A DNA stretch of 64,000 nt from Serratia sp. UGAL515B_01 (GCF_033095805.1 NZ_CP109901.1:3593766-3657765); one strand, 5' to 3'; counted from the first letter of the stretch, positions 1 to 9,060 are shown. Notes: a model not told the origin generated them from the sequence alone. Numbers and translations are program-made.

Positions 1-456
1 TCGATTTCCAATAGTTTCAGCAGTTTCTTTTTCAGATTGTTTGGCGAGACTTTTTTCAGATTGTTTGGCAACATTTTTTTCTAACTGCTTTGCAACTGTT
101 TTTTCTAACTGCGTTGCAACTGTTTTTTCAGAAACTTTTAATACACTTTTGGTAATTTTATAAGCATATTTTCCACCTTTGGCTAATGATCCCACCCCCG
201 GCACGAAATCCAGTGCGGCAGAAGAAAATGAGATGGCGGCATTCCCATAATCACCTTCTGCTGTGTAAATAGCGCCATTCAGACCGTCAAATATGGCCCC
301 AGCGACCGGGAGCGCTGCAGCAATATCCAAGCCAGTGTGTACGTATTCTTTTATCGAATCCCACCAGCTTTTTTCTTCAGGAGGATTGGTGTCACCGCCC
401 GATGAGTTGGGGCTGGATTGGTTGACAAGTGTTCCTATTGTGTTTCCTTCAGCCAT
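1..456 (-). CDS. N-terminal part of a T6SS-associated toxin-like protein (runs off the window)
   Basis: An open frame of 152 codons starts at the ATG at 456 and continues without a stop to base 1, so only the N-terminus is present. Residues 1-30 are polar. Residues 42-95 are Gly/Ala-rich and hydrophobic (GLDIAAALPVAGAIFDGLNG, then LDFVPGVGSLAKGGK), like the pre-toxin linker regions of polymorphic toxins. Residues 112-143 are four octapeptide repeats of the type (T/N/S)-(V/L)-A-K-Q-(L/S)-E-K, probably helical. It lies downstream of vgrG, DUF2169 and DUF4150 genes on the same strand, the usual place for the effector of such a module. The toxic domain and any immunity gene lie outside the window, so the activity cannot be named. 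The effector role is inferred from position and N-terminal composition. Confidence 0.65.
   Translation of the reverse strand, partial: MAEGNTIGTLVNQSSPNSSGGDTNPPEEKSWWDSIKEYVHTGLDIAAALPVAGAIFDGLNGAIYTAEGDYGNAAISFSSAALDFVPGVGSLAKGGKYAYKITKSVLKVSEKTVATQLEKTVAKQLEKNVAKQSEKSLAKQSEKETAETIGNR
28..123 (-). repeat. 24-bp tandem repeat (4 units) encoding octapeptide repeats
   Basis: Four consecutive 24-bp units in the toxin-like gene each encode an octapeptide close to TVAKQLEK or NVAKQSEK. The DNA units are similar but not identical, which fits old duplication with drift. The repeats are charged and would favour a helix. Confidence 0.7.
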
Positions 457-634
457 ACTGTCAATTATTCTCTCTGAAATTGCTGTTTATGTTGAACAGA
501 TTTTTCTCACACATCACATATTTTGCCAATTTAGTATTATTACACCGGGGTATAATTTCATTCACCCATACTCATTTTTTTTACCCTCTAGAATATTCTG
601 CAGCCCACTGAAGGAGAATGTCATAATATGAGAT

Positions 635-997
635 TCACTCAGCGTTAAACTTTCCATTCATATAAAATTCATCTCCATCACGGATGACATATTTTTTCCC
701 GATACGTACTGTATTACTACGTTCTTTCGGCCAGCAATCTCCACCGACGGTTCCACTTTTAATGCCTCCCTGAGTGCCTGCTTCATCCCCTTTCGTTTTC
801 GGTGCTTTACTTTTATTAAACACAAAGGCTGGATCGCCATTGAGCCTGACATCATTTATCGTATCTTGTGCATCTCCAAGATCCGAAACGACTTGATAGG
901 GCACCGGGATGTTGCCTGGCGGGGTAAGGCAAACATCAGGCAATTTACCAATAATCAACCAATTTGAATCTTTTCTTGCTCCGAGTTTTTTAGCCAT
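635..997 (-). CDS. DUF4150 PAAR-like protein
   Basis: This 120-residue protein has the features of the DUF4150/PAAR-like family: an early KLPDVCLTPPGNIPVPYQ stretch, a central GDEAGTQGGIKSGTVGG loop and a C-terminal VRIGKKYVIRDGDEF strand pair. Such proteins form the sharp tip on a VgrG spike and connect it to a toxin. The start codon overlaps the end of the upstream DUF2169 gene by 8 bp, which suggests translational coupling. A 178-bp gap without a gene follows before the toxin-like gene. The protein is tip-only, so its toxin is probably the separate downstream gene. Family assignment is from motif recognition; the effector pairing is inferred. Confidence 0.8.
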   Translation of the reverse strand: MAKKLGARKDSNWLIIGKLPDVCLTPPGNIPVPYQVVSDLGDAQDTINDVRLNGDPAFVFNKSKAPKTKGDEAGTQGGIKSGTVGGDCWPKERSNTVRIGKKYVIRDGDEFYMNGKFNAE

Positions 998-2141
998 ATA
1001 AATTACCTTTATTGAGTAAGCTGGGCGGCAAAGGAATAAACTCTGTAGACGACAGATCTTGTCTCATTGCCGTTGCTCTATCTATTTGCTTTTGCCGGTG
1101 ATCCACTGCGATATAGCGCAACTGGATCTCCGTAACATTAAGTTCTTCTGCCAGTGTGATTCGATAAGAACAGAACACTTTGCGGGCATTCATGTCGATA
1201 ATTATCGTATCAAGTATCATATCCTTGGTAATTCCAAGCCTAAATTCTGTATTGAAAAAAATAAACAAGGTTTCTACCGGGATCTGAATACGAATATGTT
1301 GATCTGCGATTTCACTTGCTGGTAGTAAGCCAAAAAGCTCTACAGGGATATTATCACAAGGTTTCGGGTGTGAAATTTGAAGCGTCGGGTGTGCTCCACA
1401 CCAGTATCTGAAATTGAAATCCTCAGGTAAATAAGGATGTCTGTTTTCTACCCATGCGTTATCGTAAGTTCCTGCATATTCGATACGTCCATGCCAACCT
1501 CTGCCAAAAAATCCGAATCCCTCTGGAAGAATAAGTTCTTTAATACTGACTACGGGTAAAGTTTCTGATTCAATTTGTGGCGCAGGCAGTTCAGTGACTT
1601 TACACGTTTTCAAATATTCAGCAGGATACCATCCCATTCCTAATGGGTTATTGGGTGAAGCGATGGTTTTATCTTCACTCTCATACCAGCCACCGGATGC
1701 ATACTCATAGGTAATATCAAGCTGTTTGATAGGTTTTGGAAACCCGAGTGACCACCCTAGAGGGGTAAATAGCCAAGAGCGTGGGCCGTGAATACGCAAT
1801 GACTTTTTATAATTCCCTATCATGACGGATACGTTAAAAGAGGGCGTCGCCTGATCATGAGGAGAATAGGCCGTAGCATTAATAATAATATCTGTTTTAG
1901 GTTTATAGGGTGCTAAATCGCTCTCATACTTAACGCTACTACGACTCATATCCTTATAGTTTATATCACTATAGTTTAATGATTCTTGTTTTGATGAAAG
2001 GGTAAGAGCACATTGGTTGTTTTTCTCTATTTTCATATCATAAACAACACGAGCAACAACCACGTGAAAACCCGTGTCATTCTGATCTATGCCTTTATAT
2101 TGTAAGGCAGAAAAAAAACTATAATTTTTAAAATTAGCCAT
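990..2141 (-). CDS. DUF2169 family T6SS adaptor
   Basis: This 383-residue protein begins FKNYSFFSALQYKGIDQ and continues with VVVARVVYDMKI, the usual opening of DUF2169 proteins. The middle has the family's GPRSWLF...LGWSLGFPKPI and NPLGMGWYP stretches. DUF2169 proteins are cytoplasmic adaptors or chaperones encoded between vgrG and PAAR-like genes, and they help load PAAR-linked effectors on the spike. It lies 81 bp after vgrG and overlaps the DUF4150 gene by 8 bp, so the three are probably co-transcribed. No signal peptide or membrane segment is visible. Family call is firm; the exact client is inferred to be the neighbouring DUF4150/toxin pair. Confidence 0.8.
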   Translation of the reverse strand: MANFKNYSFFSALQYKGIDQNDTGFHVVVARVVYDMKIEKNNQCALTLSSKQESLNYSDINYKDMSRSSVKYESDLAPYKPKTDIIINATAYSPHDQATPSFNVSVMIGNYKKSLRIHGPRSWLFTPLGWSLGFPKPIKQLDITYEYASGGWYESEDKTIASPNNPLGMGWYPAEYLKTCKVTELPAPQIESETLPVVSIKELILPEGFGFFGRGWHGRIEYAGTYDNAWVENRHPYLPEDFNFRYWCGAHPTLQISHPKPCDNIPVELFGLLPASEIADQHIRIQIPVETLFIFFNTEFRLGITKDMILDTIIIDMNARKVFCSYRITLAEELNVTEIQLRYIAVDHRQKQIDRATAMRQDLSSTEFIPLPPSLLNKGNLYG

Positions 2142-2222
2142 ACGATTATCATTATGTTGTCTAGGTTAAAATAGATTATATGATTTCTCTGTTTATAAAT
2201 TACCTTTAAGGTTCCGCAGGAC

Positions 2223-4364
2223 TTAATTTAAATCAACAGTATCACCGTTAATATTGATGTGACCACTACCACCAATATTAATATCTACTCCATTAATAGT
2301 GATATTGCCATTGCTTTCCAGAACAAAAGATACTGAACCTACAATCAACTCAATTTTATCAGTAGCTGTCAGGTTATAGGTTTTACCAACACTAACGGTA
2401 TGATCCCCACCAATGCTCTTATTTAGATCCTGCTCTACCTCTACTTTCTGTCCCTTATTGATTTTAATATTCTGTTGACCGGATACATCGAGACTATCAT
2501 CTCCACCAATCGATCTGTCGTGGTTATTTGTGACATCATATCGCTGATTGCCTTTGACCGATTTTTGATGATTTCCCCCGATCTCGATGGTTTCATCCTT
2601 TGCGACCGATCGACGGCGATTGGCCATCAGCTCGATCTTTTCGTCACCAACGACTGTTTCAGAACGTGTTCCTTGGATATCCGTTGTCTCATCTCCGCCA
2701 ATTGCCTTATTACGATTTGCCTGTACTTGATGTACTTCATGGTTTTTCACCTGAGTAAGCAGATCACGTTCGGCTTGCAGCCACACCTCTTCTTGCCCCA
2801 TACGATCTTCAAAGCGCAGTGCATTCGCATTGTCCAATCCCCCACCTAACGATCGTGATATTAGTCCGCTTTGCGTTGCGTTTCCCGGTAGATCCCACGG
2901 AGGCATAGTGACGTTGTTGTATACACGTCCGGTAATAATGGGTCTATTAGGATCACCATTCTTAAAATCCACGATGACCTCAGTGCCTACACGCGGGATA
3001 TTAACACCACCAAAATTACTGCCGGCCCACGGGTAGGAAACCCTTATCCAGCATGATGAATTGTGATCACACATAGACGATCGATCCCAATGAAACTTCA
3101 CCTTTACGCGACCATGTTCATCCGTCCAGATTTCTTGCCCAGGCGGGCCTGTCACAATTGCTGTTTGAGGCCCTGTTGTACGGGGTAATTTAGTTTTACG
3201 CTCAGGGCGAAATGGTATAGTTACGGGTTGTACGTTAAAGCGCGCCTTGAAATTATAATTGCCAGACGCACTTGCTTCACCCAACTCTTCAGCCTCCAAC
3301 CATGAATGTGTGACTAAATACTCTCGATTGGCGTTTTTCTGCGGATATCCTTGCAGGTTAAACGTGGTACCACAGACGATATTACGCACATTGCCTTTTC
3401 CGGATGCCTGCAAGCTCTTGACTTGAATCTCTTCCATACGCACTCGAGCATATTCATTCCCCTGAGCGGTATCTGTATAGTTTCCTGGCCATTCGTAAAT
3501 GGCTAAATTATTATATGGATTTGGTTTTGGATCTGAATTTTCTACTGTTAATTCAGCCAATGGCTTCGTGAAGTCAAAATCATTAGTCGTCCACCCTCCT
3601 GACTGAATACATTCAGTCATATTAAAAGAACTGATAAACTCTTGTGCATTCCTATCTTCAGAAGGAGAATATGGCAACACCTGATAGGCTGAGCTTGCAA
3701 CAGGAGCATGAGTTCCCATGCTGTCAGTCAATATCATCCGATGCATGCCATGCTCGTGTTTAAAATACCAATAGATGCCACTACGTTCTAATAAACGCTG
3801 AAGGAAGTCATAGTCTGACTCACCGTATTGCACCTCATATTCTATTATCGGATGTACATTTTGAAAATGAAGCTCATAGAAATAAGAATACTGACCGTTC
3901 AATAGCTCATCAATAATTTCAATAATTGTTTTTTTCTGAAAAATACGGTAATCAGTACGACGTTTAGCAAGCACAATCCAAGGAGATATAACCAACCTAT
4001 AAATGTAATAGCGGTCTTTTTTTTCTACTAAACTTGCCTCAGTGACAAGGCCAGATATTTCACGTATCCCCTCACCAATATTTTTTTGCTCTCCCATACC
4101 AGAGATGGATATACTTACTCCATCAAGCTGAATTTTCACTGTCATCTCATGACACAGCATTGCGCGTAAGTCCAGATTTGCGGCTTGCTCATCTGGCATA
4201 TCCAATGATGTCGATAACTCTAGATGGTACTCATAAGGTTGTGATAGTGTTTCAGCACCTGTAATACGTCGCAGTTTTAATGCTGAGCTTCCATCTATTA
4301 AACGAGGTAGGAAATCCCCTTCAACTGTAATTGTCCGGTTTGATTCTTGTATAGAATTTTGCAT
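2223..4364 (-). CDS. vgrG: Type VI secretion spike protein VgrG
   Basis: This 713-residue protein is a standard-length VgrG (TssI). The N-terminal gp27-like part includes VQYGESDYDFLQRLLERSGIYWYF; the gp5/OB part includes GPPGQEIWTDEHGRVKVKFHWDR, SCWIRVSYPWAGSNFG and PRVGTEVIVDFKNGDPNRPI. The C-terminal third is a beta-helix of short G-D-E-T repeats ending at the stop, with no extra enzymatic domain. It should trimerise as the puncturing needle of a type VI system and carry the PAAR-like protein encoded downstream. No tss structural genes are in the window, so this is an orphan vgrG island and must use a secretion machine encoded elsewhere. Confidence 0.95.
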   Translation of the reverse strand: MQNSIQESNRTITVEGDFLPRLIDGSSALKLRRITGAETLSQPYEYHLELSTSLDMPDEQAANLDLRAMLCHEMTVKIQLDGVSISISGMGEQKNIGEGIREISGLVTEASLVEKKDRYYIYRLVISPWIVLAKRRTDYRIFQKKTIIEIIDELLNGQYSYFYELHFQNVHPIIEYEVQYGESDYDFLQRLLERSGIYWYFKHEHGMHRMILTDSMGTHAPVASSAYQVLPYSPSEDRNAQEFISSFNMTECIQSGGWTTNDFDFTKPLAELTVENSDPKPNPYNNLAIYEWPGNYTDTAQGNEYARVRMEEIQVKSLQASGKGNVRNIVCGTTFNLQGYPQKNANREYLVTHSWLEAEELGEASASGNYNFKARFNVQPVTIPFRPERKTKLPRTTGPQTAIVTGPPGQEIWTDEHGRVKVKFHWDRSSMCDHNSSCWIRVSYPWAGSNFGGVNIPRVGTEVIVDFKNGDPNRPIITGRVYNNVTMPPWDLPGNATQSGLISRSLGGGLDNANALRFEDRMGQEEVWLQAERDLLTQVKNHEVHQVQANRNKAIGGDETTDIQGTRSETVVGDEKIELMANRRRSVAKDETIEIGGNHQKSVKGNQRYDVTNNHDRSIGGDDSLDVSGQQNIKINKGQKVEVEQDLNKSIGGDHTVSVGKTYNLTATDKIELIVGSVSFVLESNGNITINGVDINIGGSGHININGDTVDLN

Positions 4365-4850
4365 AAAAAAATCCGATTAAGGCACTGTTGTAAATAGTAT
4401 TCTGCGTTGAAAATCACCCTTAAAAAGGGGGGCGTAAACCAAAATAATTATTAACTAGGCAAACTTCACACTGATGCATCCTTGATTCAAGGCTCTTTTT
4501 ATACTTTCAGTGTGTACATGATTTTACACCGAGTAACTCATGCGAAGATTTTTGCTATAAATAAAACCCTATTGGTGTTACAAATTTCAAAGCAAAGAAA
4601 GACTAAATAATCGGATTTATAAGATTTAACTTTATGTGAAAATTACGAAAGGAACGTTCGATAGTTAATTAAGGTAACTATTAATTTAATAACTAGTAGT
4701 TATTTAAATTAAATCAATTTCAATTCAAAAAATATTACCAATTAGTTAAGTCAAAGTAAATTATAAATTAAAGTTTTAAATTCTTTTTTTTACAAAAAAA
4801 ATAATATTTTATAACGATTCTTTAAGTTTTAAAGCTGTGTTGCATTAAGG
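4365..4850. promoter_or_regulatory. AT-rich leader upstream of vgrG
   Basis: About 490 bp without a credible gene. From roughly 4550 to 4830 the sequence is strikingly AT-rich, with many A/T runs, unlike the core genes to the right. It probably holds the vgrG promoter and could bind a xenogeneic silencer such as H-NS. I cannot place a specific -10/-35 pair. The base composition is seen directly; the silencing idea is inference. Confidence 0.4.
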
Positions 4851-4924
4851 GATTCGTCACCGGAACCGCCGAGATTTCCGACTGGCTGTTTTTAGTGCTC
4901 TTTTGAACGTAGCGCGTCTTCGGT

Positions 4925-5283
4925 ATGAGTTCAGCGGAGTACTTTTCCCATTTATTTCATCGTATTATACTCTGCACCATATATATTACGTGCCCTGCAA
5001 AGCTTTTATTCCTGCATGATAACGGCGAGAGCCGCTTCCTCGACAAACACGGCGGTAATCTCAGTGACTAAACTTTCCGTCGAGAGCATGCCCGCCTATA
5101 GTGCCTGCCCCATGAGCGTTCATCGCTACTACTGTTGTGCCTCGCCGAATTGCACACACTCACGCTTCTTCTGCCAGAGTTGTAAAATCACAGCCTGCAA
5201 CAATTGTGGCCTCGTGGCAACTGAGCCGCAGATTGTCGATAAACTGCACTGGATTATTCGCCACTTTTACCCCCTTGCTTGAC
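4925..5283 (+). pseudogene. Remnant of an IS91-type transposase (zinc-binding N-terminus)
   Basis: Two frames together recall the start of an IS91-family transposase. The first (from 4925) gives LFLHDNGESRFLDKHGGNL and then a stop. A second frame (about 5100-5250) gives VHRYYCCASPNCTHSRFFCQ followed by SCKITACNNCGLVATE, a Cys-rich zinc-binding pattern of this family. The catalytic part is absent and at least one frameshift separates the two pieces, so this is a dead fragment. It lies between the vgrG leader and a miniature transposon. The assignment rests on the Cys spacing and would need a database search. Confidence 0.5.
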
Positions 5284-5297
5284 TCGTCATGACACTA

Positions 5298-5561
5298 AGC
5301 TGTGCCCCTTAACTGTACGCGAGCGCCGCTGGCGGTCATTTGCGTGCAGAGCAAGGCGTAAGCCGCGAGGTTGGGTGTCCCCAATAAGCGGCGAAAAACG
5401 CAGCAATGCACGCCAATGGCGTCAGCCCGTAGGGTCGTACACCAAAAGCCCATTCTCTGTGTTGTCCGGCTTGAACAGAGGGCCCTCTGCCCTTCACCCT
5501 CCGCCTTGATAATGGGCTTTTAGGGCTATGACGGCACCACGGACAGTTAAGGGACACAGCC
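5298..5561 (-). mobile_element. 264-bp MITE-like element (copy A, inverted)
   Basis: The element is bounded by inverted ends related to GGCTGTGTCCCTTAACTGT, the left one slightly decayed (AGCTGTGCCCC). It is flanked by TA at 5296-5297 and 5562-5563. The whole element is nearly the reverse complement of the copy at 58644-58908, including the segment resembling TCTGTGTTGTCCGGCTTGAA. The ends match those of the complete IS at 61575-62495, but no transposase sequence is inside. The open frames within it (for example 5279-5509 and 5336-5557) are not credible genes. Confidence 0.88.
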
Positions 5562-5721
5562 TAATCATACAGATTGGCAACGTAATAACCTGCGGCTTTG
5601 CCAATACCGGATGAGCATTCTTCTATCAACACGATTAAGCTAAAGTTGAATAAAAACCACAAGTTATAAAATATCGATAAAAATCACACAGATAACACAT
5701 TATAGGTATATGAAGGCTGTC

Positions 5722-5735
5722 TTGATTTGTATCAA
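5722..5735 (+). promoter_or_regulatory. FNR box of the nirB promoter
   Basis: TTGATTTGTATCAA is a perfect match to the FNR consensus TTGAT-N4-ATCAA. It is centred 65 bp before the nirB start codon. With the usual -41.5 placement, transcription would start near 5770. This predicts anaerobic induction of the nir operon, as in E. coli. No clear NarL/NarP heptamer pair was identified by eye. Confidence 0.85.
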
Positions 5736-5793
5736 TAAATGACCGTCAGGGAGGAATAAGGTACATCTAGGAAATCAGAATTTCGAGGTAAAA

Positions 5794-8343
5794 ATGCGCA
5801 GGCTCCAACTCGCTGTCATCGGTAACGGCATGGTCGGCCACCGTTTTATCGAAAACCTGCTGGAAAAGGCAGACAAAGACTCGTTTGAAATCACCGTTTT
5901 TTGTGAAGAACCGCGTATCGCTTACGATCGCGTCCATCTCTCCTCCTATTTTTCGCATCACACAGCTGAAGAACTTTCGTTGGTCCGCGAGGGGTTTTAC
6001 CAAAAACACGGCGTGAAGGTACTGATCGGTGAACGTGCGATCACCATCAACCGTGCAGAAAAAGTTATTCACTCCAATACCGGCCGCACGGTGTATTACG
6101 ACAAACTGATCATGGCTACCGGTTCTTACCCGTGGATCCCACCAATCAAAGGGGCAGAGAGCCAGGATTGCTTCGTTTATCGCACTATTGAAGATCTTAA
6201 TGCTATCGAATCCTGCGCTCGTCGTAGTCAGCGGGGGGCCGTGGTGGGTGGTGGTCTTCTTGGTCTGGAAGCCGCAGGGGCGTTAAAAAACCTGGGCGTT
6301 GAAACCCATGTGATCGAATTTGCTCCAGTGCTGATGGCAGAGCAACTCGATCCCATGGGGGGGAATCAGTTACGGCGCAAAATCGAACGGATGGGCGTCA
6401 AAGTCCATACAGGAAAAAACACTACGGAGATCGTCAACGGTGGGAAAACCGCTCGCAAAACCATGCACTTTGCTGATGACACTGAACTGGAAGTCGATTT
6501 TATCGTATTTTCCACCGGCATCCGGCCACAAGACAAACTGGCTCGCCAATGTGGACTGGAAACGGCACCGCGTGGAGGTATTGCAATTAATGACAGCTGT
6601 CAAACTTCCGATCCTGATATTTACGCCATCGGTGAATGCGCTTCATGGCGGCAACGCATATTCGGTTTAGTGGCACCAGGCTACAAGATGGCGCAGGTTG
6701 CCGTTGACCACCTGCTAAGCAGAGAAAACAGCTTCCAAGGTGCAGACATGAGTGCCAAGCTGAAGCTATTAGGCGTGGATGTTGGGGGTATTGGTGATGC
6801 CCACGCGCGCACCGCTGGCGCACGCAGCTACGTTTATCTGGATGAAAATAAGGAAGTCTATAAGCGTATCGTCGTCAGTGCAGATAATAAAACACTGCTC
6901 GGTGCGGTGTTGGTTGGAGATACCAGCGACTACGGTAACCTGCTGCAATTAGCGCTGAACAACGTCCAATTACCGGAAAACCCGGATAGCCTGATCCTAC
7001 CGGCACACGCGGGCAGCAAACCCGCTATTGGCGTAGATTCACTGCCGGATACTGCGCAAATCTGTTCCTGCTTCGACGTCAGCAAAGGCGATATTATCAA
7101 GGCAGTCAATATGGGTTGCCATACCGTCGCGGCCATCAAATCCGAAACCAAAGCAGGAACAGGCTGTGGTGGCTGTATTCCACTGATCACGCAGGTACTG
7201 AATGCCGAATTGAGCAAGCAAGGCATCGAAGTCAACAACCACCTATGCGAACACTTCACCTATTCGCGTCAGGAGCTGTACCACTTGATCCGTGTTGAAG
7301 GCATTAAAACCTTTGGAGCACTGCTGGAAAAATACGGTAAAGGCTACGGTTGCGAAGTATGCAAGCCTACAATTGGCTCACTACTAGCTTCATGCTGGAA
7401 TGAATATATCCTTAAACCACAGCACACACCGCTGCAGGATACTAATGATAACTTCCTGGGTAACATCCAGAAAGACGGAACTTACTCGGTGATCCCACGA
7501 TCTGCCGGGGGAGAAATCACCCCAGACGGTCTGCTGGCCATCGGCCAGATCGCCAAAGAATACAGCCTTTATACCAAAATCACTGGTTCACAACGCATTG
7601 GCATGTTCGGTGCACAAAAAGACGATTTGCCGGCAATCTGGGCCAAACTGATCGCCGCCGGTTTCGAGACGGGTCATGCCTACGCTAAAGCACTGCGCAT
7701 GGCCAAGACCTGTGTTGGCAGTACCTGGTGCCGCTACGGCGTCGGCGATAGCGTGGGTTTTGGCGTGAAGCTTGAGCATCGCTACAAAGGCATCCGCACC
7801 CCACATAAAATGAAGTTTGGCGTTTCTGGTTGTACCCGTGAATGTGCCGAAGCGCAGGGAAAAGACGTTGGTATAATTGCTACCGAGAAGGGCTGGAACC
7901 TGTATGTTTGTGGAAATGGCGGGATGAAACCGCGTCATGCAGACCTGCTGGCTGCCGACCTCGACGATACGACACTGATACGCTATCTCGACCGTTTTAT
8001 TATGTTCTATATCAGTGCCGGCGATAAATTACAGCGTACCTCGCTCTGGCTGGAGAGCTTGGAAGGCGGTATCGATTACCTGCGCAGCGTAATTGTCGGC
8101 GACAAACTGGGCATCAACGCACAACTGGAAGCAGAAATCGCTCGCTTACGCGAGGTGGTGACCTGCGAATGGAAAGAAACGGTTGAACATCCTGAATCAC
8201 AGGCACGCTTCGCACACTTCATTAACAACCACCAGCGCGATCCTCTCGTTCAAGTAGTCGCAGAACGTGAGCAACACCGCCCGGCGCGTCCAGAGGAACG
8301 CATTACCGTTACTTGGCTTGAAACTGAGGAGAACAACGTATGA
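5794..8343 (+). CDS. nirB: NADH-dependent nitrite reductase, large subunit
   Basis: NirB (849 residues, full length) reduces nitrite to ammonium in the cytoplasm with NADH. The N-terminal half is an FAD/NAD oxidoreductase with GNGMVG near residue 10 and VVGGGLLGLEAAG near residue 150. A BFD-like [2Fe-2S] site follows (C424, C426, C458, C461). The C-terminal sirohaem/[4Fe-4S] domain has C640, C646, C680 and C684. A GAGG Shine-Dalgarno precedes the ATG. The stop overlaps the nirD start (ATGA). Sirohaem is supplied by cysG downstream. All cofactor ligands are present, so the enzyme should be active even though the neighbouring nitrite channel gene is destroyed. Confidence 0.97.
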   Translation: MRRLQLAVIGNGMVGHRFIENLLEKADKDSFEITVFCEEPRIAYDRVHLSSYFSHHTAEELSLVREGFYQKHGVKVLIGERAITINRAEKVIHSNTGRTVYYDKLIMATGSYPWIPPIKGAESQDCFVYRTIEDLNAIESCARRSQRGAVVGGGLLGLEAAGALKNLGVETHVIEFAPVLMAEQLDPMGGNQLRRKIERMGVKVHTGKNTTEIVNGGKTARKTMHFADDTELEVDFIVFSTGIRPQDKLARQCGLETAPRGGIAINDSCQTSDPDIYAIGECASWRQRIFGLVAPGYKMAQVAVDHLLSRENSFQGADMSAKLKLLGVDVGGIGDAHARTAGARSYVYLDENKEVYKRIVVSADNKTLLGAVLVGDTSDYGNLLQLALNNVQLPENPDSLILPAHAGSKPAIGVDSLPDTAQICSCFDVSKGDIIKAVNMGCHTVAAIKSETKAGTGCGGCIPLITQVLNAELSKQGIEVNNHLCEHFTYSRQELYHLIRVEGIKTFGALLEKYGKGYGCEVCKPTIGSLLASCWNEYILKPQHTPLQDTNDNFLGNIQKDGTYSVIPRSAGGEITPDGLLAIGQIAKEYSLYTKITGSQRIGMFGAQKDDLPAIWAKLIAAGFETGHAYAKALRMAKTCVGSTWCRYGVGDSVGFGVKLEHRYKGIRTPHKMKFGVSGCTRECAEAQGKDVGIIATEKGWNLYVCGNGGMKPRHADLLAADLDDTTLIRYLDRFIMFYISAGDKLQRTSLWLESLEGGIDYLRSVIVGDKLGINAQLEAEIARLREVVTCEWKETVEHPESQARFAHFINNHQRDPLVQVVAEREQHRPARPEERITVTWLETEENNV

Positions 8344-8672
8344 GCCAGTGGATCACCGTTTGTCCGATCGCAGATATTCTACCGGGCACCGGCATATGTG
8401 CGCTGATTGACAGCCAACAAGTGGCGATATTCCGTCCCTATACCGATGAACAACTGTTTGCACTCAGCAATATTGACCCGTTTGCACAGGCCAGCGTGCT
8501 TTCACGCGGTCTGATTGCCGAACATCAAGGTGAACTGTGGATAGCAAGTCCACTGAAGAAACAGCATTTTCGTTTGCACGATGGCTTCTGTCTGGAAGAT
8601 GAAAACCGCTCCGTTGCCAGTTTTGCCAGCCGAGTCATCGACGGCATGGTACAGGTCGCAGCCAATACCTAA
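8340..8672 (+). CDS. nirD: Nitrite reductase small subunit
   Basis: This 110-residue protein matches NirD, the small partner of NirB, which has a Rieske-like fold but lacks the iron-sulfur ligands. Recognisable parts are the WITVCPIADILPGTG opening and the central LFALSNIDPF and HFRLHDGFCLEDE strands. The start overlaps the nirB stop by 4 bp, so the two are translationally coupled. It belongs to the FNR-controlled operon. A small hairpin (AAGCGG...CCGCTT, 8703-8723) without a T-run lies between nirD and the nirC remains. Confidence 0.95.
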   Translation: MSQWITVCPIADILPGTGICALIDSQQVAIFRPYTDEQLFALSNIDPFAQASVLSRGLIAEHQGELWIASPLKKQHFRLHDGFCLEDENRSVASFASRVIDGMVQVAANT

Positions 8673-8757
8673 GTTTAAACTTCTGCCGAAAAATGAGGCT
8701 TAAAGCGGATAGTCTTACCGCTTATTGCATTTGACCTATTCATTTTCTGGGAAACTT

Positions 8758-9060
8758 ATGTTCACCGATGCCATCAATAAATGTGCTGCCAAAGCGGCAC
8801 GCATCGTCATGACGCTGTTTGCCTTGTCTTGGTTCGGCCAGCATAGTGATACTTATACCCTTAGCGGTATTGGTCATAATTTGGGTGTCACTGGGCAACA
8901 TGCTATCTGGTTCAGTCTTTATGGGCCTAGGCTGTGTCCCTTAACTGTCCGCCAGCGGCGCTTGCGTACCGTTAAGGGACACAGCCTAGGTTACTGGTAT
9001 GCCACGCCGCGCGCACAGCGGCCAGAGGCTGAGAAAACCACCATGCGTCAAACCACATAG
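8758..9060 (+). pseudogene. nirC: Nitrite channel gene nirC, decayed
   Basis: The first 16 residues (MFTDAINKCAAKAARI) match the NirC N-terminus. The sequence then jumps to MTLFALSWFGQHSDTYTLSG, which belongs near residue 205 of the roughly 268-residue protein, so most membrane helices are deleted. After GIGHN about 5 bp are missing compared with the expected reading. A 57-bp transposon derivative then splits the ...VFMGL / GYWYATP... segment. The 59-bp net insertion happens to restore frame, so a 100-codon frame remains open, but no channel can be made. It keeps the normal nirC place between nirD and cysG. Confidence 0.9.
8930..8986 (+). mobile_element. 57-bp internally deleted MITE inside nirC
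   Basis: The ends GGCTGTGTCCCTTAACTGTC and CGTTAAGGGACACAGCC form an inverted repeat and are flanked by TA at 8928-8929 and 8987-8988. The left about 22 bp and right about 35 bp match the two ends of the 265-bp element at 58644-58908, so this copy lacks roughly 208 bp of the interior. Joining GGCCTA to GGTTACTGG across it recovers nirC coding sequence. Confidence 0.88.

Noticed and set aside
293..631. 112-codon plus-strand frame at the left end
   Set aside because: It is antisense to the toxin-like gene and has no gene-like features.
8725..9060. Open frame that looks like a 111-residue protein
   Set aside because: It is the relic of nirC plus an inserted MITE; frame continuity is accidental.
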